NCBI GenBank assembly: GCA_963553325.1
Contig: CAUVOF010000036.1
Coordinates: 1-19,469, forward strand
Source: Cardiobacterium sp963553325
Lineage (GTDB): Bacteria; Pseudomonadota; Gammaproteobacteria; Cardiobacteriales; Cardiobacteriaceae
Length of the DNA stretch: 19,469 nt
Direction of reading: 5' to 3'
Below are positions 12,884 through 19,469 of this stretch, piece after piece. Numbering within the stretch: the first letter of the stretch is position 1; every line of letters begins with the position of its first letter. The translations under genes were made by a program, and so were the position numbers. The notes under the pieces were generated by a model. The model saw only the letters and a list, made by a program, of their open reading frames with translations, did no database searches and had not been told where the DNA came from.

Positions 12884-13771
12884 ATGGCTTCTCATGCGCG
12901 GCGCGGCGACAGGCTCGCGATTTTCGGCTTGGTGCTTGGCTCGGTGCTGTTTGGCTTGGGCAGTTTGATTGTTGTCTTTGTGCCGCTTGGCAGTTTTGCC
13001 ATGTCTTTTTGGCGGCTGTTGGTCGGCGCGCTCGCGTTTGCCGTGCTGGCGCTGGTTTTGCGGCCGTGTTTTCCGCGCAACCGCCATTGTTGGTGGTTTG
13101 CCGCGGCCGGCGGGGTGTTTTTGAATTTGGATTTGGCGCTGTGGCACGAGAGTATTCACGCCGTCGGCCCAGGGATTTCGACGCTGCTCAATAGTTTGCA
13201 GATTTTTTTCCTCGCCGCGATTGGTCTCTTTTTTTTCGGCGAACGCTCCAGCGGCTGGCAGGTCGTCAGTCTGGCGCTGGCAATTGTTGGCGTGGCGCTG
13301 ATTGCCAGTCCGGAGTTCGCGTTGAATGCGCGCGCGGGCTGGGGGATTTTCAGCGGGGTGACGTCCGGGGCGATGTTGGCGTTGTCGATGGCGTCTATCC
13401 GCAAGGTGCATTCGTTTGAGCCGGTGCCGCTGGTGTCGCTGATGCTGATTTTGAATGTCTGCGGTGCTTTGAGTGCGCTGCCGATGGCGCTGCTTGGCGG
13501 CGAGGCGCTGTGGCCGAATGACGTGCAGGCGGTCGGGCTGATTTTGGTTTATGGCCTGGTGATGCAGTGTCTTGCCTGGAGTTTGATTGCGTTCGCTATT
13601 CCGCGCCTGTCGCTGGCGCTGACGGGGTTGATTTTGTTATCCGAACCGGTGGCGGCGCTGTTGCTCGATGCGATTTGGTTGAAAAAACCGGTGTCGGCGC
13701 TGCAATGGGGTGGGGCGGTGCTGACGCTGCTCGCCATTTATTTGGGGTCGGTGAAGCGCAGCCGGGGCTAA
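12884..13771 (+). CDS. EamA-family (DMT) transporter
   Basis: A 295-residue inner-membrane protein with about ten helices in two homologous halves, typical of the drug/metabolite transporter superfamily. Recognisable pieces are FWRLLVGALAFAVLALVL (end of helix 2), SLALAIVGVALIASPEFAL at the middle, and the C-terminal half with LSLALTGLILLSEPVAALLLDAIWL followed by QWGGAVLTLLAIYLGS. These proteins export metabolites or amino acids, or import solutes; the substrate cannot be read from sequence. ATG 12884 is preceded by GGAGG at 5 nt. It is divergent from xseA, and its 3' end is 11 bp from the second MITE-like element. Confidence 0.9.
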   Translation: MASHARRGDRLAIFGLVLGSVLFGLGSLIVVFVPLGSFAMSFWRLLVGALAFAVLALVLRPCFPRNRHCWWFAAAGGVFLNLDLALWHESIHAVGPGISTLLNSLQIFFLAAIGLFFFGERSSGWQVVSLALAIVGVALIASPEFALNARAGWGIFSGVTSGAMLALSMASIRKVHSFEPVPLVSLMLILNVCGALSALPMALLGGEALWPNDVQAVGLILVYGLVMQCLAWSLIAFAIPRLSLALTGLILLSEPVAALLLDAIWLKKPVSALQWGGAVLTLLAIYLGSVKRSRG

Positions 13772-13782
13772 TTGCCGCCATT

Positions 13783-13889
13783 TATAGCAATCCACCGAAA
13801 GCTTCATACGGTGTTGCGCTGCCTCGCCGTACAAATGCGTACTGTCTTCGGCAGCGCGCCTTGTCTGAAACTTTCGGTGTATCGCTATA
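13783..13889. mobile_element. MITE-like foldback element, copy 2
   Basis: A 107-bp element with ends TATAGCAATCCACCG and CGGTGTATCGCTATA, flanked by TA. It aligns with 7550-7702 minus the 47-bp hairpin insertion there. Where it differs from copy 1, both arms usually change together (ACCGAAAG on both arms instead of ACACAAAG/ACACAGAG; GCGCTGCC/GGCAGCGC instead of GCGCCGCC/GGCGGCGC; TTCA/TGAA instead of a GTAC pair). It lies between the transporter gene and the Sel1-like gene and may act as terminator for the former. Confidence 0.75.
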
Positions 13890-13943
13890 TCGGGCGGTGT
13901 GGCGTGTTAAGCTGCGCCGGCTTTTATTTGCGAGAGGTGTTTT

Positions 13944-14936
13944 ATGAAGAAGTTATTGGCGCTTTTTGTGGTGGCAGCGGCGGCGCAAGCGGCAACAGAT
14001 GACGCGGCGCGTTGTGATTTGGCGGGTGCGTCATTTCTTGACCCGCAACGACCGGCAGATGTTGCTTTCCGCTATTTTCATCCGGTTTATGCCGATATTG
14101 CCGCCGTTCATGCGGACGTTGAAGCTTGTCAGCGCGCTTATGACAGCAGCAAAGACGCGCGCTATTTGTATCAGGCGGGCAATATTTACGCTTCTTATTA
14201 TTTGACAGAGCAGATGCAGCAGCGTTTGCGTCGTAATGATGGCGAGGACAAGAAAGGCGCGCTATTGGGTGCGGAATTGTTTGCGCGCGGCTATTACCAG
14301 CGGGCTGCCAAGGCAAATTATCTTGCCGCCCGTTATGAAGTGGCACGGGCGGCTTCTTTTGCGCATTTCGCCAGTATGTCTTCGCGGCAGGCAGATGCGG
14401 TAAACGACGGTGAAGAAGCGCTCAAGGCATTGTTGGCGGAGGCGCCATTATTGGCACATTTGGGATTGGGACAGTTACACGTGATGCGGGGTGCTTTGGA
14501 AAACCACGCCGAACAAGCTTTGCAACATTTCGATGAGGCAACAAAGCATTACCACGAGGCGGTAGCGCTTAATGCCGATGTGGCGTATCTACTGCTTTCT
14601 ACGATGACCACTGCTAATTATCCGCAATGGTTGGCGCCTTTAACGCAGGCGGTAGATAAACAGCCAAATCCGGCAAATCAATCCGCACTGGCGTTGCTGT
14701 TGTATCAGCAGGGTAAGGCAGCGGAAGGCGACCAGGTTTTCGCTGCCTTGCAGGCGCAAGCGGCGACAAATAGCGATGCGCAGACGGCTTGCGATTTCGT
14801 CCTTGGCTTGCGCAAGTTACATGGTTGGGCGACGGAAAAGGATGAGGCTGCGGCGTTGCCGCTACTGCACAAAGCTGCGCAGGGCGGTTATCCCGGCGCG
14901 GCAATATTGTTGTCTGGCTTGGAGGCGGCGCGATGA
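13944..14936 (+). CDS. Exported Sel1/TPR-like repeat protein
   Basis: A 330-residue protein with a clear signal peptide (MKKLLALFVVAAAAQAA, cleavage about residue 17), so periplasmic or surface-associated. The mature part is almost all helix: ARYLYQAGNIYASYYL, GAELFARGYYQRAAKANYLAARYEVARAASF, ALQHFDEATKHYHEAVALNADVAYLL. It ends with one good Sel1-type repeat (EKDEAAALPLLHKAAQGGYPGAAILLSGLE). Such repeats mediate protein-protein contacts; the partner is unknown. GAGAGGTG precedes the ATG. The stop overlaps the rsmD start (ATGA), so it is translated with rsmD and coaD. Base composition looks somewhat more AT-rich than its neighbours. Confidence 0.8.
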   Translation: MKKLLALFVVAAAAQAATDDAARCDLAGASFLDPQRPADVAFRYFHPVYADIAAVHADVEACQRAYDSSKDARYLYQAGNIYASYYLTEQMQQRLRRNDGEDKKGALLGAELFARGYYQRAAKANYLAARYEVARAASFAHFASMSSRQADAVNDGEEALKALLAEAPLLAHLGLGQLHVMRGALENHAEQALQHFDEATKHYHEAVALNADVAYLLLSTMTTANYPQWLAPLTQAVDKQPNPANQSALALLLYQQGKAAEGDQVFAALQAQAATNSDAQTACDFVLGLRKLHGWATEKDEAAALPLLHKAAQGGYPGAAILLSGLEAAR

Positions 14937-15523
14937 AACCCGCCCTGCCCACTAGCGCGCACAAAATCCGCATTATCTCTGGCAAGCACCGCGGGCGGCG
15001 CCTTGTCATTCCCGACCGCGACGGCTTGCGCCCCAGCCCCGACCGCGTGCGCGAGACACTCTTTAATTGGCTGCAATGGGAAATCTCCGGCGCCTATGTG
15101 CTGGATGCCTTCGCTGGTAGTGGCGCGTTGGGACTGGAAGCCTTGTCGCGCGGCGCGGCGAGCGTGCTCTTTGCCGATAACGATGCTGATAGCGTCGCAC
15201 GGCTGCGCGAGGTACTCACTGAATGGCGCGAACCACACGCCCGCGTGCAGGCAGGCGATGTGTTGCGCCTGACGCCAAGCGCGGTACGTTATGATCTGAT
15301 TTTTCTCGACCCGCCCTTTGCCGCTGGTTTGCACGCGCAGGCAGTCAGGCATTTCGCCAGCGATAGCTGGTTGAAAGAACAAGGCAAGATATATGTAGAA
15401 ATGCCCTTTGCGCATGAAGATTTACCGCTGCCACCTGGCTGGGTTTGGCATCGCGAGGGCAGGGCAGGGCGGGTCTTTTTCGGCTTGCTGCGCCGTGATT
15501 ACGCCGACGAGGCTGCCGCATGA
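14933..15523 (+). CDS. rsmD: 16S rRNA (guanine-966-N2)-methyltransferase
   Basis: Methylates N2 of G966 in the 30S subunit. The 196-residue protein has an N-terminal RNA-contact region (KIRIISGKHRGRRLVIP, RPSPDRVRETLFNWL), SAM motif I (VLDAFAGSGALGLEALSRGA), the acidic SAM-ribose position in FADNDAD, and the catalytic FLDPPFA. Length matches E. coli RsmD (198). GGAGG stands 7 nt before the ATG. It overlaps the upstream Sel1-like gene and downstream coaD by 4 bp each. Confidence 0.96.
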   Translation: MKPALPTSAHKIRIISGKHRGRRLVIPDRDGLRPSPDRVRETLFNWLQWEISGAYVLDAFAGSGALGLEALSRGAASVLFADNDADSVARLREVLTEWREPHARVQAGDVLRLTPSAVRYDLIFLDPPFAAGLHAQAVRHFASDSWLKEQGKIYVEMPFAHEDLPLPPGWVWHREGRAGRVFFGLLRRDYADEAAA

Positions 15524-16017
15524 CTCGCATCGCCATTTACCCGGGAACGTTTGATCCGGTAACGCGCGGCCATGAGGACATCATTCGCCGCGCCGGCGCA
15601 CTCTGCAACCGCCTTTACGTTGCCGTTGCCCGTGGTCATCACAAGAAAACGCTGTTTAATATTGAGGAACGGCTGGGGATGATGCGCACCGTTTGTGCTG
15701 ATATTCACAACGGCTGCGAAATCGTCCCGGTCGCCTTCGACGGCTTGCTGGTGGAAACCTGCCGCCACTACGGCGCAACGCTGATTGTGCGCGGCATCCG
15801 TAGCGTTGCCGACTACGAATATGAGCATCAATTGTCCGGCATGAACCGCCATTTGCTGCCGCAAGTGGAAACCGTTTTCCTTATTACTGCCGACCGCTAT
15901 TCCTTCGTTTCCTCAAGCCTAATTCGCGAAACGGCGCGGCTTGGCGGTGATGTGGGTGAGTTGGTACATCCTGGTGTTAAGAAAAATTTAACTACCAGGA
16001 TTTGGACGCAAAGTTAA
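15520..16017 (+). CDS. coaD: Phosphopantetheine adenylyltransferase
   Basis: Fourth step of coenzyme A synthesis: ATP plus 4'-phosphopantetheine gives dephospho-CoA. The 165-residue protein has the nucleotidyltransferase motif YPGTFDPVTRGHEDII with TRGH, the substrate-binding VRGIRSVADYEYEHQLSGMNRHL, and FVSSSLIRE near the end. Length is close to E. coli CoaD (159). Pairing with rsmD is common in proteobacteria. The promoter of the next gene overlaps its last codons. Confidence 0.97.
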   Translation: MTRIAIYPGTFDPVTRGHEDIIRRAGALCNRLYVAVARGHHKKTLFNIEERLGMMRTVCADIHNGCEIVPVAFDGLLVETCRHYGATLIVRGIRSVADYEYEHQLSGMNRHLLPQVETVFLITADRYSFVSSSLIRETARLGGDVGELVHPGVKKNLTTRIWTQS

Positions 16018-16031
16018 AGTTTGTGTATATT
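16002..16031 (+). promoter_or_regulatory. Promoter of the Lpp-like lipoprotein gene
   Basis: TTGGAC (16002-16007), an 18-bp spacer and TATATT (16026-16031), about 40 bp before the ATG. The -35 box lies inside the end of coaD. A hairpin follows in the leader. Confidence 0.55.
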
Positions 16032-16036
16032 AGCGC

Positions 16037-16052
16037 GCGTCATTTTTGACGC
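16037..16052 (+). promoter_or_regulatory. Leader hairpin of the Lpp-like gene
   Basis: GCGTCA (16037-16042) pairs with TGACGC (16047-16052) around TTTT, 10 bp before the AGGAG ribosome-binding site. Placed near the 5' end of the predicted mRNA, it could protect an abundant lipoprotein message from decay; that is inference. Confidence 0.4.
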
Positions 16053-16072
16053 TAACAACTTTAGGAGTTCAC

Positions 16073-16303
16073 ATGAAATCATTGAAAATTGCTTCCATGG
16101 CTGCTATCGCCTTGATTGCTGCCGGTTGCTCAAGCCAACCGAAAGTTGACGAAAACGCCGAAATCGCCGCTCTGCGTGCTGATATCGCTGAAGTCAAATC
16201 TCTTGCTATGCAGGCTAACGAAAATGCCATGCTGGCACGTCAACAAGCTCAGGAAAACAGCGAAAAAATCAACAGCTCTTTCCGCAGCAAGCAGTACAAG
16301 TAA
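16073..16303 (+). CDS. Small Lpp/OprI-like outer-membrane lipoprotein
   Basis: A 76-residue protein. The signal sequence (MKSLKIASMAAIALIAAGC) ends in the lipobox IAAGC, so Cys19 is lipidated, and SSQ follows. The rest is a helix with heptad-like spacing (EIAALRADIAEVKSLAMQANENAMLARQQAQ), as in trimeric Lpp and OprI. The last residue is Lys, the position that Lpp links to peptidoglycan, so covalent attachment is possible. AGGAG at 5 nt fixes the start at 16073, not the in-frame ATG at 16046, which would make an N-terminus unlike a signal peptide. It has its own promoter and terminator, fitting a single highly expressed gene. Confidence 0.85.
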   Translation: MKSLKIASMAAIALIAAGCSSQPKVDENAEIAALRADIAEVKSLAMQANENAMLARQQAQENSEKINSSFRSKQYK

Positions 16304-16323
16304 GCGAACGCCGAACGTATCCG

Positions 16324-16349
16324 AAAAAAGCACCGCAAGGTGCTTTTTT
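16324..16349 (+). terminator. Bidirectional-type terminator after the Lpp-like gene
   Basis: AAAAAAGCACC (16324-16334) and GGTGCTTTTTT (16339-16349) form a perfect 11-bp stem around the tetraloop GCAA, with the U-run on the plus strand. It starts 20 bp after the stop codon. Confidence 0.92.
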
Positions 16350-16405
16350 CTTGCCCGCGCTTTGCGCGCCTCATTTTTTCCGCTTCCCTTTTAGCGGCAA
16401 ATCCG

Positions 16406-16411
16406 TACAAT
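16406..16411 (+). promoter_or_regulatory. Candidate -10 box of the rpsP operon
   Basis: TACAAT lies 41 bp upstream of the rpsP start, after the Lpp terminator, where the ribosomal operon needs a promoter. The -35 region at 17 bp is a poor match. Confidence 0.4.
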
Positions 16412-16452
16412 ACGCCGTCTTTTTACACCCTTAAAATTTGAGAGGAATAACC

Positions 16453-16701
16453 ATGTTAGCCATTCGACTCGCCCGTGGCGGTTCAAAAAAACGTCCCTTC
16501 TATCACATCGTTGCCACTAGCAGCCGTAACGCACGTGACGGGCGCTTCATCGAACGCCTCGGTTTCTTCAACCCGATCGCCAAAGGTCAGGAAGTGCCGC
16601 TCAATATCAATATGGAACGTTACGAGCATTGGGTTGGTGTTGGTGGTCAAGCCAGCGACCGGGTGAAATCTTTGGTCAAGCAATTCAAGCAACAGGCCTG
16701 A
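16453..16701 (+). CDS. rpsP: 30S ribosomal protein S16
   Basis: The 82 residues match S16 over the whole length: AIRLARGGSKKRPFYHIVATSSRNARDGRFIERLGFFNP and HWVGVGGQASDRVKSLVKQ, the same size as E. coli S16. It is an early-binding protein of the small subunit body. ATG 16453 follows AGAGGA; the in-frame TTG at 16438 is rejected because the family begins at this Met. First gene of the conserved rpsP-rimM-trmD-rplS operon. Confidence 0.97.
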   Translation: MLAIRLARGGSKKRPFYHIVATSSRNARDGRFIERLGFFNPIAKGQEVPLNINMERYEHWVGVGGQASDRVKSLVKQFKQQA

Positions 16702-16704
16702 TTT

Positions 16705-17253
16705 GTGTCGCACGACACCGCAGACATCATCGTCGGGCGGATAGTCGGTGTGCATGGTATTCGCGGGCAGGTGAAAGTCTATTCAGACTGTCGCCCCCGC
16801 GAATCGCTTTTCCAGTACCGTCAATTCACCGCGCGTCAAGCGGGATGGCCGGATATCCCGCTGCAACTGCTGCGCGGACAGCATTCCGGTAAAAGCATGG
16901 TTGCCACATTCGCAGGCATCCATGACCGCGACCAGGCGCTCGCGCTTGGCGGCTACACCCTCTACATCAGCCGCGCCCAACTGCCCGCCACGCAAGAAGG
17001 CGAATACTACTGGGCGGATTTAATCGGCCTGCGCGTTGAAAACCGGCAGGGCATAACCCTCGGTCATGTTGCCGAACTCTTTGAGACTGGCGCGAACGAC
17101 ATCCTTGTCATCAAGGCAGATGGCGTGCGCGAAGAAATCCTCATCCCCTTTGTCCGCCCGCGCTACATCGAAGCGATAGACCTTGAAAACGGCGTGATGC
17201 GTGTCGATTGGGAGCAAGAATGGTCGCAGGTTAGCGCAGGAGAGCGCGAATAA
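16705..17253 (+). CDS. rimM: Ribosome maturation factor RimM
   Basis: Assists assembly of the 30S head by binding S19. The 182-residue protein has the N-terminal RimM barrel (IIVGRIVGVHGIRGQVKVYSD) and the C-terminal PRC-barrel region (EYYWADLIGLRVENRQG, GHVAELFETGANDILVIK, ILIPFVRPRYIEAIDLENGVMRVDW). GTG start 3 bp after the rpsP stop; no strong Shine-Dalgarno, so translation probably depends on coupling to rpsP. The last residues (QVSAGERE) extend beyond the usual end. Confidence 0.96.
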   Translation: MSHDTADIIVGRIVGVHGIRGQVKVYSDCRPRESLFQYRQFTARQAGWPDIPLQLLRGQHSGKSMVATFAGIHDRDQALALGGYTLYISRAQLPATQEGEYYWADLIGLRVENRQGITLGHVAELFETGANDILVIKADGVREEILIPFVRPRYIEAIDLENGVMRVDWEQEWSQVSAGERE

Positions 17254-17256
17254 ACC

Positions 17257-18012
17257 GTGCGTATTGACATCATCAGCATCTTCCCCGACCTCGTACAGCA
17301 TTGGTTCAAACAAGGCGTTGTTGGGCGCGCATTGGAAAAGCCCGACGCCCCCGCCAGCCTGCACTACTGGAATCCGCGCGATTACAGCGATGACCGCCAC
17401 CAGCGCGTCGATGACCGTCCCTTTGGTGGCGGCCCCGGCATGGTGATGCAATACGAACCGCTGGCGCGCACTGCCGCTGCAATAAATAACGAAGGCGAGA
17501 AGCCACTGCATATCTACCTCAGCCCGCAAGGTACGACTTTTAACCACGAACTCGCCGCCGTGCTGGCAGAAAAACCACGCATTGCCCTGTGGTGCGGGCG
17601 CTATGAAGGCATTGACCAGCGCTTTATCGACAGCCATATCGACGCAGAAATCTCCATCGGCGACTTCGTCCTCTCTGGTGGTGAGATGGCTGCTGCCATC
17701 ATTATTGATGCCGTTTTACGCTTAATCCCCGGCATTTTGGGCGACGCGGCCTCTGCCGCAGAAGACTCTTTTCAGCGCAAACTGCTAGACCACCCGCACT
17801 ATACACGCCCGGAAAATATTGCTAAAATCCGCGCCCCTGAAATTCTGCTCAGCGGCAATCACGTGCTTATCGAACGGTGGCGCATGAAACAGGCGTTGGG
17901 CAGAACTTTTTTGCATCGTCCCGACATCCTCAACCAACTTGAGCTCAGTGACGCGCAGCAAAAACTACTCAATGAATTTTTAACCGAACAGCATTTTGGA
18001 GAGCCGTCATGA
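17257..18012 (+). CDS. trmD: tRNA (guanine-37-N1)-methyltransferase
   Basis: Makes m1G37 next to the anticodon, which prevents +1 frameshifting. The 251-residue SPOUT enzyme has RIDIISIFPD at the start, PFGGGPGMVM, LWCGRYEGIDQRF, and the SAM-binding knot SIGDFVLSGGEMAAAIIIDAV. GTG start, with GGAG 13 nt upstream, overlapping the end of rimM. Its stop overlaps the rplS start (ATGA). Length is close to E. coli TrmD (255). Confidence 0.97.
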   Translation: MRIDIISIFPDLVQHWFKQGVVGRALEKPDAPASLHYWNPRDYSDDRHQRVDDRPFGGGPGMVMQYEPLARTAAAINNEGEKPLHIYLSPQGTTFNHELAAVLAEKPRIALWCGRYEGIDQRFIDSHIDAEISIGDFVLSGGEMAAAIIIDAVLRLIPGILGDAASAAEDSFQRKLLDHPHYTRPENIAKIRAPEILLSGNHVLIERWRMKQALGRTFLHRPDILNQLELSDAQQKLLNEFLTEQHFGEPS

Positions 18013-18371
18013 GCAACATCATTGACATCTTGGAACAGGAACAATTCAAAACAGACCTGCCGAACTTCAATCCGGGCGACACCCTCGTCGTCCAAGTAAA
18101 AGTTCGCGAAGGCAACCGCGAACGTCTGCAAGCCTTTGAAGGCGTTTGCATCGCCAAACGTAACCGTGGCATCGGTTCATCCTTCACCGTGCGCAAAATT
18201 TCTCATGGCGAAGGTGTAGAGCGCGTTTTCCAAACCCACAGCCCGCTTGTGGCCTCCATCACCGTCAAACGCCGTGGCGATGTGCGTCGCGCCAAACTCT
18301 ATTACCTGCGCGGCCTGGAAGGCAAAGCTGCCCGTATCGCCGAAAAACTCGACACCAAAAAAAGTGCCTGA
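18009..18371 (+). CDS. rplS: 50S ribosomal protein L19
   Basis: L19 lies at the interface of the two ribosomal subunits. The 120-residue product has the family blocks FNPGDTLVVQVKVREGNRERLQAFEGVCIA and GVERVFQTHSPLV plus VKRRGDVRRAKLYYLRGLEGKAARI. GGAGAG precedes the ATG. The 3' end overlaps the likely start of cysQ by 8 bp. Confidence 0.97.
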   Translation: MSNIIDILEQEQFKTDLPNFNPGDTLVVQVKVREGNRERLQAFEGVCIAKRNRGIGSSFTVRKISHGEGVERVFQTHSPLVASITVKRRGDVRRAKLYYLRGLEGKAARIAEKLDTKKSA

Positions 18372-19206
18372 TCGACAAGCGCTGGGCGCAGACGCGCAAC
18401 AGCTTGTCGCCGCAATCGCTGCTCTGGGAAAAAAAACCGGGGCGGCGATTTTGTCATTCTATGGTCGGCCGGAAAGCTATCGCATCCAGCAAAAAGACAA
18501 CCACACCCCGCTCACCGCCGCCGACCTAGCGGCGCACGATATTCTCGTGCGCGAATTACCGCGCATCATTGACCTGCCCTGTCTCAGCGAAGAATCCGAC
18601 AGCGCGGTGCACCAAAATCCCCCCGCTGATTACTGGCTGATTGATCCGATTGACGGCACGCGCGAGTTCATCGAAAACACCGGCGAGTTTTGCATCGCCA
18701 TCGCCCGCATTGAGCAGCGGCGCCCGACACTCGGCTTTATCTACGCGCCAGTGAGCGACGAATACTGGTACGCACTGCACGGTGCAGGCGCTTATAAAAG
18801 CGACGCCAACGGTAAAACGCGCCGCCTGCATTGCCGCCCCGTGCCAACACCGCCGAGCATCATCACCGCCCGCCCGGCGCTGGGCAAACGAACACGCGCC
18901 TACCTCACGGCCAATTTCGGCGATTACCACCACATCTGCCGCGGCAGCGCGCTGAAATTCTGCGCTATCGCCGAAGGCGAAGCCGATTTCTATCCCAAAC
19001 TCGCACCGACCACCAGCCAATGGGACATCGCCGCCGGCGACATTCTCCTGCACGAAGCGGGCGGCGGACTGCGCCTGTTTGGCAATCACCTGCCGCAATA
19101 TGGCGGCAGCGACACCCTCAACCCACCCTTTCTCGCCTACGGCGCTGGTGTGGATGAAACCACCCTGCAACGTTATTTCAACGCGATGCAGCAAACCCTC
19201 GCTTGA
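18364..19206 (+). CDS. cysQ: 3'(2'),5'-bisphosphate nucleotidase (CysQ family)
   Basis: Converts PAP (and PAPS) to AMP (APS), clearing a by-product of sulfate assimilation. The protein belongs to the Mg2+-dependent, Li+-sensitive inositol-monophosphatase fold: the threonine segment NHTPLTAADLAAH, the metal ligand in LSEES, the signature DYWLIDPIDGTREFI, and the C-terminal TSQWDIAAGDILLHEAGGG. The start is not certain. GTG 18364, overlapping rplS, is the only common start codon after the L19 reading region and gives 280 residues, longer than E. coli CysQ (246). The frame is open further upstream inside rplS, but that part is not family-like. It appears to be the last gene of the rpsP operon. 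Confidence 0.9.
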   Translation: MPDRQALGADAQQLVAAIAALGKKTGAAILSFYGRPESYRIQQKDNHTPLTAADLAAHDILVRELPRIIDLPCLSEESDSAVHQNPPADYWLIDPIDGTREFIENTGEFCIAIARIEQRRPTLGFIYAPVSDEYWYALHGAGAYKSDANGKTRRLHCRPVPTPPSIITARPALGKRTRAYLTANFGDYHHICRGSALKFCAIAEGEADFYPKLAPTTSQWDIAAGDILLHEAGGGLRLFGNHLPQYGGSDTLNPPFLAYGAGVDETTLQRYFNAMQQTLA

Positions 19207-19238
19207 AAAAATCTTGCAAGAAATTGTTCAAAAAACTG

Positions 19239-19267
19239 CCCCCGTAGCGCAAAGCCCGTAGCGGGGG
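19239..19267. repeat. GC-rich inverted repeat with internal direct repeat
   Basis: CCCCCG (19239-19244) and CGGGGG (19262-19267) are complementary, and CCCGTAGCG occurs twice inside (19241-19249, 19255-19263). The arrangement resembles the GC-rich hairpin at 45-71. It lies in the tail after cysQ. Confidence 0.5.
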
Positions 19268-19306
19268 AAGAGGCGATTGAAAACGCCCCTAATCCCCACC
19301 AGCCAC

Positions 19307-19335
19307 AAAAAAGCCCGCCAAGCGCGGGCTTTTTT
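19307..19335 (+). terminator. Terminator of the rpsP-cysQ operon
   Basis: AAAAAAGCCCGC (19307-19318) and GCGGGCTTTTTT (19324-19335) form a perfect 12-bp stem around a 5-nt loop, with A- and U-runs on the two sides so that it can work in both directions. It lies 101 bp after the cysQ stop. Confidence 0.92.
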
Positions 19336-19365
19336 ACTTGTGGGCAAGGTGCGTCGGTTGGATTA

Positions 19366-19417
19366 GGCGCTTGCGCCATAACCCAACAATAACCACGCTG
19401 GGTTATGCCCTTCGGGC
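19366..19417. other. Cluster of three short hairpins
   Basis: GGCGC/GCGCC (19366-19377, loop TT), CATAACCCA/TGGGTTATG (19377-19407), and GCCC/GGGC (19407-19417, loop TTC) follow one another without a gap and run directly into the 20-bp repeat. No reading frame accompanies them. They may be the edge of a dispersed intergenic element continuing to the right. Confidence 0.45.
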
Positions 19418-19435
19418 TAGGGGCTGTTTACAATT
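19416..19435 (+). repeat. 20-bp dispersed repeat, right copy
   Basis: GCTAGGGGCTGTTTACAATT is the exact reverse complement of 85-104. The two copies point away from each other, so any element to which they belong would extend outward beyond the window on each side. Confidence 0.65.
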
Positions 19436-19469
19436 CATGGTAACGAACTGATTCCATTAGGAATGCGCA

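Noticed and set aside
12824..13411. N-terminal extension of XseA by about 196 residues
   Set aside because: The extension is Arg/Gln/Pro-rich, unlike any XseA, and lies opposite the EamA transporter gene. The family start is at 12823.
16046..16072. Longer start for the Lpp-like lipoprotein
   Set aside because: ATG 16046 lies in the leader hairpin and would put nine residues before the signal peptide; AGGAG fits ATG 16073.
1..19469. CRISPR array, rRNA/tRNA genes, prophage genes, DNA-uptake sequences
   Set aside because: I saw no regularly spaced repeats, no tRNA-like cloverleaf or rRNA segment, no phage genes, and neither the Pasteurellaceae (AAGTGCGGT) nor the Neisseria (GCCGTCTGAA) uptake word.

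Overview
The window looks like chromosomal DNA of a GC-rich (roughly 60% by eye) gammaproteobacterium. Gene content, protein sequences and the rpsP-rimM-trmD-rplS and rpmH-rnpA-yidD-yidC-mnmE blocks fit that class. The combination of high GC, E. coli-like Pnt/MnmE/YidC proteins and Correia-like TATAG...CTATA repeats makes the Cardiobacteriaceae (Cardiobacterium-like) my best guess, but this is inference and was not tested by any search.

Layout. A HAD phosphatase gene (131-784, +) converges on a long block of minus-strand genes (823-12823). Read in the direction of transcription, that block is: xseA; then, from a near-consensus promoter, rpmH-rnpA-yidD-yidC-mnmE (ribosomal protein L34, RNase P protein, membrane-protein insertion, tRNA wobble modification); then pntA, a flavodoxin-fold NAD(P)H oxidoreductase, a Fic protein, a secreted MORN-repeat protein, a three-helix membrane protein, a small lipoprotein, and pntB. 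The two transhydrogenase subunit genes, normally adjacent, are therefore separated by five genes. A divergent plus-strand half follows: an EamA-type transporter, a secreted Sel1/TPR-like protein translationally coupled to rsmD and coaD, a small Lpp-like lipoprotein with its own promoter and terminator, then rpsP-rimM-trmD-rplS-cysQ.

The housekeeping genes mostly serve ribosome and RNA maturation (RsmD, RimM, TrmD, MnmE, RnpA, L34, S16, L19), with envelope biogenesis (YidC, YidD, Lpp-like) and nucleotide/cofactor metabolism (PntAB, CoaD, CysQ).

The most unusual material is non-coding. There are two copies (7550-7702, 13783-13889) of a foldback, MITE-like element with TATAGC/GCTATA ends, whose two arms change together between copies. 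A 47-bp hairpin insertion lies inside the first copy; its 12-bp stem is matched, with two compensated base-pair changes, by a hairpin at bases 1-28. A 33-bp repeat occurs twice, and one copy appears to have been the target of the MITE-like element. A 20-bp sequence stands in inverted orientation at the two ends of the window. No rRNA, tRNA, CRISPR array or intact insertion sequence was seen, and no complete novel defence or mobile system could be established.
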